Shown here: piece after piece, positions 1-5,692 of the stretch
Layout: the number at the start of each line of letters is the position of its first letter
How positions within the stretch are numbered: position 1 is the stretch's first letter
Assembly (NCBI GenBank): GCA_946479705.1
Contig: CAMLHI010000153.1
Location: 1-5,692 of the forward strand
From: an uncultured Oxalobacteraceae bacterium
GTDB taxonomy: Bacteria > Pseudomonadota > Gammaproteobacteria > Burkholderiales > Burkholderiaceae
Length of the DNA: 5,692 bases
Reading direction: 5' to 3'
Notes under the pieces: model-generated
Told to the model about the DNA's origin: nothing
What the model saw: only the letters and a program-made list of their open reading frames with translations
Databases searched by the model: none
Made by a program: the position numbers and the translations under genes

Positions 1-1313
<1,313 letters not shown>

Positions 1314-1341
1314 TCAAACCACTTTCAATACCGATTACTTC

Positions 1342-1348
1342 AGAAGGA
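1342..1348 (+). promoter_or_regulatory. Ribosome binding site of the FAH-family hydrolase
   Basis: AGAAGGA lies 5 bases before the ATG at 1354, inside a 40-base gap that is noticeably more AT-rich than the surrounding genes. It supports this start and shows that this gene can initiate independently, unlike the preceding coupled dehydrogenase. I see no convincing promoter or terminator in the gap. Confidence 0.7.
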
Positions 1349-1353
1349 ATGCA

Positions 1354-2220
1354 ATGAAATTACTGCGCTTTGGCCCCAAGGGCAATGAGAAACCCGGCCT
1401 GCTCGACTCGCAAGGCACCGTGCGTGACCTGTCCGGCGTGCTGCCCGACCTGACGGCCAGCGCCCTGTCGCCCGCGTCGCTGGCGCGCCTGCGCGAGATC
1501 GATCCGGCGTCGCTGCCTGCGGTGGCCGAACCGGGCCGCATCGCCCCGATCATCGCCGACATCGGCAAGTTCCTGTGCGTCGGCCTGAACTACTCCGACC
1601 ACGCGGCCGAATCGGGCATGGCGGTGCCTGCCGAGCCGGTGCTGTTCACGAAAGCCACCAGCGCCATCATCGGCGCCAACGACGCCGTGGTGCTGCCCAA
1701 GGATTCGAAGAAAAGCGACTGGGAAGTCGAACTGGGCGTGGTGATCGGCACCCGCGCGCGCTATGTCGACATCGACAAGGCGCTCGACTACGTGGCCGGC
1801 TACTGCGTCGTCAACGACCTGTCCGAGCGCGAATACCAGCTCGAACGCGGCGGCACCTGGGACAAGGGCAAGGGCTGCGACACCTTCGGCCCGGTCGGCC
1901 CGTGGCTGGTCACCGCCGACGAAGTGCCGGATCCGCAAAACCTCGACATGTTCCTCGAAGTGAACGGCAAGCGCTACCAGAACGGCAACACCCGCACGAT
2001 GGTATTCAACGTCGCGCATCTGGTCAGCTACATCAGCCGCTTCATGACGCTCGAACCGGGCGACGTGATCAGCACCGGCACGCCGCCTGGCGTGGGCCTG
2101 GGCCAGAAGCCGGACGCCATCTACCTCAAGTCCGGCGACAAGATCCGCCTCGGGATCAGCGGCCTGGGTGAACAGAACCAGACCGTACACGCCTGGAACG
2201 AAGCGCTGATCGACGGCTAA
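1354..2220 (+). CDS. FAH-family hydrolase, probable 2,4-diketo-3-deoxy-L-fuconate (or rhamnonate) hydrolase
   Basis: The protein has 288 residues, the usual length for bacterial FAH-fold enzymes with a short N-terminal domain (MKLLRFGPKG...PDL, about 1-65). The catalytic domain begins at the conserved block FLCVGLNYSDHAAE (73-86, with H83). The metal site is visible as E124 and E126 (DWEVELGVVIG) and D155 (VVNDLSERE). Further family blocks are KGCDTFGPVGPW (173-184) and STGTPPGVG (240-248). Such enzymes are cytoplasmic, need Mg2+ or Mn2+, and cleave C-C bonds in beta-diketo acids. After a 2-keto-3-deoxy-sugar-acid dehydrogenase, the expected reaction is hydrolysis of the 2,4-diketo-3-deoxy acid to pyruvate and L-lactate. 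Automatic pipelines often label this subgroup 'ureidoglycolate lyase'; nothing here suggests purine degradation. The start is set by the RBS at 1342-1348 and the conserved N-terminus. Family assignment is firm; the substrate is inferred from context. Confidence 0.88.
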   Translation: MKLLRFGPKGNEKPGLLDSQGTVRDLSGVLPDLTASALSPASLARLREIDPASLPAVAEPGRIAPIIADIGKFLCVGLNYSDHAAESGMAVPAEPVLFTKATSAIIGANDAVVLPKDSKKSDWEVELGVVIGTRARYVDIDKALDYVAGYCVVNDLSEREYQLERGGTWDKGKGCDTFGPVGPWLVTADEVPDPQNLDMFLEVNGKRYQNGNTRTMVFNVAHLVSYISRFMTLEPGDVISTGTPPGVGLGQKPDAIYLKSGDKIRLGISGLGEQNQTVHAWNEALIDG

Positions 2221-2243
2221 GGTAAAAGACCCACGCATATCAA

Positions 2244-2260
2244 GCCCGCGCCAGACGGGC
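2244..2260 (+). other. Small potential RNA hairpin in the enzyme-transporter gap
   Basis: GCCCG (2244-2248) can pair with CGGGC (2256-2260) across a 7-base loop. The stem is short and the local sequence is GC-rich, so it may be coincidental. It sits just downstream of the FAH gene stop and upstream of a second, tighter hairpin. No U-tract follows, so it is not an intrinsic terminator. Confidence 0.3.
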
Positions 2261-2270
2261 CGCGTGAGCA

Positions 2271-2285
2271 GGGCGCGGTGCGCCC
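2271..2285 (+). other. Perfect 6-bp GC stem just upstream of the ATPase ribosome binding site
   Basis: GGGCGC (2271-2276) and GCGCCC (2280-2285) form a perfect six-pair, all-GC stem with a GGT loop. Only ATTTC follows, which is too weak for a standard intrinsic terminator. The stem ends 5 bases before the Shine-Dalgarno of the ATPase gene. It could limit the 5' boundary of a processed transporter mRNA, act as a weak attenuator, or affect initiation. All three roles are inference; the inverted repeat itself is directly visible. Confidence 0.4.
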
Positions 2286-2290
2286 ATTTC

Positions 2291-2297
2291 AAGGGGA
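2291..2297 (+). promoter_or_regulatory. Ribosome binding site supporting the GTG start of the ATPase gene
   Basis: AAGGGGA is followed by a 6-base spacer and GTG at 2304. It decides the start: the resulting N-terminus (MEQDVLLALRGITKRFPGV) is the usual short lead into the first ABC domain. The next in-frame ATG is at codon 49, just after the Walker A motif, and would remove that motif. Confidence 0.75.
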
Positions 2298-2303
2298 CAT
2301 ATA

Positions 2304-3824
2304 GTGGAGCAGGACGTATTGCTGGCCCTGCGGGGCATCACCAAGCGCTTTCCCGGCGTGGTGGCGCTCGACGGCGTCAGCATCGAGCTGCGCGCGGGCG
2401 AAGTGCACGCGCTGTGCGGCGAAAACGGCGCGGGCAAATCGACCTTGATGAAGATCCTCAGCGGGGTCTATCAGGCCGACGCCGGCGAGATCGTCTATCA
2501 GGGCAAGACGGTGCGCTTTGCCTCCAGCGTGGAGGCCGAGGCGGCCGGCATCGCCATCATCCACCAGGAACTGAACCTGGTGCCGCACCTGTCGGTGGCG
2601 GAGAACATCTACCTGGCGCGCGAGCCGCGCAAGGGCCTGTTCGTCGATGCGCGCCGCATGCAGCGCGAAGCCGCCGCCCTGCTGGCGCGCCTCAAGCTGG
2701 CCATTTCTCCAGGCGCGCAGGTCAAGTCGCTCTCGATGGCGCAGCAGCAGATGGTGGAAATCGCCAAGGCGCTGTCGCTGGATGCGCGCATCCTGATCAT
2801 GGACGAGCCCACGTCCTCGCTCACCGAGAGCGAGACCGAGCAGCTGTTCGCCATCATCAACGAACTCAAGGCCGCCGGCGTGGCCATCGTCTACATCTCG
2901 CACCGCCTCGACGAATTCCAGCACATCGTCGACCGCGTGACCGTCATGCGCGACGGCCAGTTCATCAGCAGTTCGCCCTTCGCCGGCTTGAGCATCGGGC
3001 GCATCGTGTCCGACATGGTCGGGCGCTCGCTCGACCAGCAATTCCCGCCCGCGACCCGCGTGCCGCAAGCGGAAGCGCTGCTGTCGGTGTCCGGGCTGGC
3101 GCGCAAGGGCGCGTTCGGACCGGTCAGCTTCGAGCTGCGCCGCGGCGAGATCCTCGGCTTCGCCGGCCTGATGGGCGCCGGGCGCAGCGAAACCGCGCGC
3201 GCCATCTTCGGCGCCGATCCGATCACGGGCGGCAGCATCCGCCTGGGCGAGCGCGACGTCGTCATCGATTCGCCCATCGACGCCATCGCCCACGGCATCG
3301 CCTACCTGTCGGAAGACCGCAAGACCCAGGGCCTGGCGGTGCGCATGTCGGTGGCCGCCAACCTGACCCTGACCAATGTGCGCGGCGTGGCCGGGCGCAT
3401 GAACCTGATCGACTTCGCCCGCGAAGACGCGGTGGCGCGCCAGTACATCGGCGCGCTCGACATCAAGACCCCGGGGCCGGCGCAGATCGTGCGCAATCTC
3501 TCGGGCGGCAACCAGCAGAAGATCGCGATCGCCAAATGGCTGTACCGCCAGTCGCGCATCATGATCTTCGACGAGCCGACCCGCGGCATCGACGTCGGCG
3601 CCAAGTTCGCCATCTACCAGCTGCTCGACCGCCTGGCCTCCGAGGGTATCGGGGTGATCCTGATCAGTTCCGAGCTGCCCGAAATCCTCGGCATGACCGA
3701 CCGGGTGGCGGTATTCCACGAAGGGGAGATCGCCGGCATCGTCGACACCCGCACCACCAGCCAGGAAGACATCATGCACCTGGCCTCCGGCAGCCATCAA
3801 CAGCACAACACGAGATTCGGATGA
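2304..3824 (+). CDS. Sugar ABC importer ATP-binding protein, duplicated-domain CUT2 (RbsA/MglA/XylG) type
   Basis: The 506-residue protein carries two fused nucleotide-binding domains, normal for RbsA-type ATPases. Domain 1 has Walker A GENGAGKST (39-47), Q-loop Gln88, a degenerate signature LSMAQ (143-147), Walker B ILIMDEPT (163-170) and H-loop His200. Domain 2 has a degenerate Walker A GLMGAGRS (288-295, Arg294 replacing Lys), a near-canonical signature LSGGN (399-403), Walker B IMIFDEPT (419-426) and Ser456 where an H-loop His would be (ISSELPE). These departures are typical of the subfamily and leave one good composite ATP site. It works at the inner face of the cytoplasmic membrane, powering uptake through the permease encoded next, whose start codon overlaps this stop (ATGA). 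It starts with GTG behind a strong RBS. The family is known for ribose, xylose, galactose and similar monosaccharides; a 6-deoxy sugar is inferred here from the upstream enzymes. Confidence 0.95.
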   Translation: MEQDVLLALRGITKRFPGVVALDGVSIELRAGEVHALCGENGAGKSTLMKILSGVYQADAGEIVYQGKTVRFASSVEAEAAGIAIIHQELNLVPHLSVAENIYLAREPRKGLFVDARRMQREAAALLARLKLAISPGAQVKSLSMAQQQMVEIAKALSLDARILIMDEPTSSLTESETEQLFAIINELKAAGVAIVYISHRLDEFQHIVDRVTVMRDGQFISSSPFAGLSIGRIVSDMVGRSLDQQFPPATRVPQAEALLSVSGLARKGAFGPVSFELRRGEILGFAGLMGAGRSETARAIFGADPITGGSIRLGERDVVIDSPIDAIAHGIAYLSEDRKTQGLAVRMSVAANLTLTNVRGVAGRMNLIDFAREDAVARQYIGALDIKTPGPAQIVRNLSGGNQQKIAIAKWLYRQSRIMIFDEPTRGIDVGAKFAIYQLLDRLASEGIGVILISSELPEILGMTDRVAVFHEGEIAGIVDTRTTSQEDIMHLASGSHQQHNTRFG

Positions 3825-4804
3825 ACGACAAGCAGAAGGACATGATTCAAAAGTTCGCGGCGCTGGGCAGCCTTGCCCTGCTGATCGCGGTATTCGGCTT
3901 CACCAGCGACGCCTTCTTCAAGGTCGACAACGGCATGAGCGTGGCCCTGCAGGTGACCTCGATCGCCTACCTGGGCATCGCCGCCACCTGCGTGATCATC
4001 ACCGGCGGCATCGACCTGTCGTCCGGCTCGGTGCTGGCGCTGGCCGGCGTGGCCTCGGCCATGCTGGCGCAGCGCGGCGTGCCGGTGGGGCTGGCCATGG
4101 CTGCCGGCGTGGCGGTGGGCGCGGCGTGCGGCCTGGTCAACGGCCTGTGCATCACGCGCCTGAAGCTGCCGCCCTTCATCGCCACCCTCGGCATGATGCT
4201 GATCGCGCGCGGCCTGGCGCTGCAGATCACCGGCGCGCGCGCCATCTCGGGCCTGGGCGAATCCTTCGGTGAACTGGGCAACGGCGCGCTGCTGCGCATC
4301 GAACGCCAGACCGACGGCCCGTTCCCGGACGTGATCTTTCCCGGTATTCCCTATCCGGTGCTGCTGATGATCGCGATCGCCATCGCGGTGGCGGTGATGC
4401 TCAAGCGCAGCGTGTTCGGCCGCCACCTGTACGCCGTCGGCTCGAACGCCGAGGCGGCGCGCCTGTCGGGCGTGAAGGTCAGCTCGGTCACGGTGAGCGC
4501 CTACGTGCTGTCGGGCCTCCTGTCCGGACTGACCGGCTGCGTGCTGATGTCGCGCCTGGTCACCGGCCAGCCCAACGAAGGCGTGATGTACGAACTCGAT
4601 GCCATCGCCAGCGCGGTCATCGGAGGCACCTCGCTCACCGGCGGCATCGGCAGCATCTCGGGTACCATGATCGGCGCCTTCGTCATCGGCATCCTGCGCA
4701 ATGGCCTGAACATGAACGGCATTTCGAGTTTCGTCCAGCAGATCATCATCGGCCTGGTGATCCTGCTGACAGTATGGATCGACCAGAAACGCAATCGCAG
4801 CTGA
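3821..4804 (+). CDS. Sugar ABC importer permease, CUT2 (RbsC/XylH) type
   Basis: This is a 327-residue, strongly hydrophobic inner-membrane protein with about 8-10 predicted membrane segments by eye (roughly 12-28, 41-62, 67-84, 88-110, 117-137, 178-195, 222-243, 262-297 and 303-320). Family hallmarks are TGGIDLSSGS (61-70), LPPFIATLGM (116-125), GRHLYAVGSNAEAARLSGV (200-218), YELDAIASAVIGGTSLTGG (257-275) and the C-terminal LNMNGISSFVQQIIIGLVIL. It forms the translocation pore as a homodimer with the upstream ATPase. The start overlaps the ATPase stop in ATGA. A second ATG at codon 8 has a purine-rich AGAAGGA only one base away, too close for use, so the first ATG is preferred. A charged stretch around residues 157-172 lies in what is probably a periplasmic loop. 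Confidence 0.94.
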   Translation: MNDKQKDMIQKFAALGSLALLIAVFGFTSDAFFKVDNGMSVALQVTSIAYLGIAATCVIITGGIDLSSGSVLALAGVASAMLAQRGVPVGLAMAAGVAVGAACGLVNGLCITRLKLPPFIATLGMMLIARGLALQITGARAISGLGESFGELGNGALLRIERQTDGPFPDVIFPGIPYPVLLMIAIAIAVAVMLKRSVFGRHLYAVGSNAEAARLSGVKVSSVTVSAYVLSGLLSGLTGCVLMSRLVTGQPNEGVMYELDAIASAVIGGTSLTGGIGSISGTMIGAFVIGILRNGLNMNGISSFVQQIIIGLVILLTVWIDQKRNRS

Positions 4805-4811
4805 AACACAC

Positions 4812-4817
4812 AAGGAG
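4812..4817 (+). promoter_or_regulatory. Ribosome binding site of the binding-protein gene
   Basis: AAGGAG lies 9 bases before the ATG at 4827 in the 22-base gap after the permease stop. Its good match and independent position fit the usual need for more binding protein than membrane components. Confidence 0.75.
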
Positions 4818-4826
4818 ACAGGACAC

Positions 4827-5692
4827 ATGAAGAACGTAAAGATCGCGGCATGCGCCGTACTGGCGCTGGCAATGGGCAGCGCTGCCGCGGCGAGCAAGGA
4901 AATCGCCGTCATCGTCAAGACCAGCAATTCGAACTACTGGCAGAACGTGCAGAAGGGCGCTAGCGCGGCACTGGCCGGCAAGCCGGACTTCAAGCTGAAC
5001 TTCCAGGGGCCGGCCACCGAAGCGGCCATCGCCGACCAGGTCAACATGGTCGAGAACGCGGTCACGCGCAAGGTCGCGGCCATCGTGCTGGCGCCGTCCG
5101 ATCCGGACGCGCTGGTCCCGGCCATCAAGAAGGCCTGGGAAGCGCGCATCCCGGTGGTGATCATCGACTCGCGCGTGTCCGACGCCGGCAAGAAGTACTA
5201 CCAGTCCTTCCTGTCGACCGATAACGAAGCGGCCGGCGAGCAGAGCGCCAAGGCGCTGATCGAGAAGATCGGCACCACCGGCAAGATCGCCGTCATGTCC
5301 TACGTGGCCGGCAGCGGTTCGGAAGTGGCGCGCGTGGGCGGCTTCAAGCGCTACATCGAGAAGAACTCGAAGCTGCAGATCGTCGGCACCTACTACTCGC
5401 AATCGCAGATGGCCACTGCGCTCAACCAGAGCATGGACGTGCTGACCTCGAACCCTGACCTGAAGGGTATGTTCGGCGCCAACGAGCCGACCGCCGTCGG
5501 CATGGGCCGCGCGCTGGTCCAGTCGGGCAAGGCCGGCAAGGTGGTGGGCGTGGGCTTCGACGGCAACGAAGACCTGCGCGACTTCGTCAAGAAGGGCACC
5601 CTGCACGCCACCGCGGTGCAGAACTCGTTCTCGATGGGATCGCTGGGCGTGGGCACGGCGCTCGACATCATCGCCGGCAAGAAGGTCGCGCC
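4827..5692 (+). CDS. Periplasmic sugar-binding protein of a CUT2 ABC importer, 3' partial
   Basis: The open frame runs off the window end after 288 codons. Family members have about 310-330 residues, so only the last few dozen are probably missing. The N-terminus is a Sec signal peptide: lysines at 2 and 5, a hydrophobic core at 6-16, and AAAA at 19-22 with likely cleavage before Ser23. The mature part is a type I periplasmic binding fold (RbsB/LacI-like). IAVIVKTSNSNYWQNVQKGA (26-45) is the first strand and ligand-facing loop, AAIVLAPSDPDALVPAIKKA follows, then IPVVIIDSRV, STDNEAAGEQSA, GMFGANEPTAVGMG (N219) and VGVGFDGNEDL (D245), the usual ligand-contact loops. It captures sugar in the periplasm and delivers it to the permease encoded just upstream. 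The specific sugar cannot be read from the sequence. Context suggests a 6-deoxy-L-sugar such as L-fucose; a pentose or another hexose remains possible. Confidence 0.93.
   Translation, partial: MKNVKIAACAVLALAMGSAAAASKEIAVIVKTSNSNYWQNVQKGASAALAGKPDFKLNFQGPATEAAIADQVNMVENAVTRKVAAIVLAPSDPDALVPAIKKAWEARIPVVIIDSRVSDAGKKYYQSFLSTDNEAAGEQSAKALIEKIGTTGKIAVMSYVAGSGSEVARVGGFKRYIEKNSKLQIVGTYYSQSQMATALNQSMDVLTSNPDLKGMFGANEPTAVGMGRALVQSGKAGKVVGVGFDGNEDLRDFVKKGTLHATAVQNSFSMGSLGVGTALDIIAGKKVA

Noticed and set aside
1314..1353. An internal promoter in the AT-richer gap before the FAH gene.
   Set aside because: No pair of -35 and -10 elements with proper spacing is recognisable. The AT-richness is adequately explained by the intergenic position and the RBS.
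1354..2220. Ureidoglycolate lyase of purine (allantoin) degradation.
   Set aside because: That label is common for this FAH subgroup, but no ureide-pathway gene is nearby, and the neighbouring lactonase, SDR and sugar importer point to sugar-acid cleavage.
2271..2290. Intrinsic terminator between the FAH gene and the ATPase gene.
   Set aside because: The stem is convincing, but it is only 6 pairs and is followed by ATTTC rather than a run of T, so a functional terminator is not supported.
2289..3806. A 505-residue open frame on the minus strand opposite the whole ATPase gene.
   Set aside because: It has the Ala/Asp/His/Gly/Val-rich composition of an antisense shadow and no recognisable domain, and the plus-strand ATPase has every family motif.
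2264..4804. A continuous 846-residue open frame that would fuse an Arg/Gly/His-rich N-terminal part to the permease.
   Set aside because: The portion before 3821 lies out of frame over the ATPase gene and has the low-complexity Arg/His/Gly composition typical of a shadow frame in GC-rich DNA. Only the part from 3821 has permease motifs.
4827..4892. Lipoprotein signal with Cys9 as the lipidated residue in the binding protein.
   Set aside because: Cys9 is too close to the N-terminus and lies inside the hydrophobic core without a lipobox. The AAAA-Ser boundary at 19-23 fits an ordinary Sec signal peptide.
3797..5606. Long minus-strand open frames (376 and 286 residues) opposite the permease and the binding-protein gene.
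   Set aside because: They mirror codon bias in confirmed plus-strand genes. Their composition is repetitive and no domain is visible.
2304..5692. A ribose (rbs) operon.
   Set aside because: The transporter type and order resemble rbsACB, but there is no rbsD, rbsK or rbsR, and the adjacent genes belong to a sugar-lactone/keto-deoxy acid pathway. Rbs gene symbols would overstate specificity.

Overview
The window looks like part of one plus-strand operon from a GC-rich proteobacterium. Third codon positions are dominated by G and C throughout. The gene style would fit a betaproteobacterium of the Burkholderiales/Oxalobacteraceae type, but that placement is an impression and no marker gene is present. 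Both ends cut through genes. There are no RNA genes, insertion sequences, CRISPR arrays, attachment sites or foreign-looking segments.

The left part (1-2220) holds three catabolic enzymes: the C-terminal two thirds of a COG3618-type amidohydrolase (sugar lactonase), a classical NAD-type short-chain dehydrogenase, and a fumarylacetoacetate-hydrolase (FAH) fold hydrolase. This trio matches the non-phosphorylating route for 6-deoxy-L-sugars known from Xanthomonas L-fucose catabolism, with a parallel L-rhamnose route in Sphingomonas. In that route the lactone is opened to the aldonate and a dehydratase makes the 2-keto-3-deoxy acid. The dehydrogenase then oxidises this to a 2,4-diketo acid, which the FAH enzyme splits to pyruvate and L-lactate. 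The first sugar dehydrogenase and the aldonate dehydratase are not in the window.

The right part (2304-5692) encodes a complete CUT2 (ribose/xylose type) ABC importer in the order ATPase, permease, periplasmic binding protein. The binding protein is cut off by the window end, probably a few dozen residues short of its C-terminus. Gene context suggests that it imports the sugar degraded by the enzymes, most plausibly L-fucose or a close relative; this is inference.

The genes are tightly packed. Two junctions are 4-base ATGA stop/start overlaps (lactonase/dehydrogenase and ATPase/permease). The other gaps are 40, 83 and 22 bases, each ending in a clear ribosome binding site. The 83-base gap between enzymes and transporter is the longest and contains two potential RNA hairpins, the only non-coding structure of note. 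No gene-free stretch exceeds 300 bases. I see no clearly novel system; this is a well-formed sugar uptake and catabolism operon whose exact substrate is the main open question.
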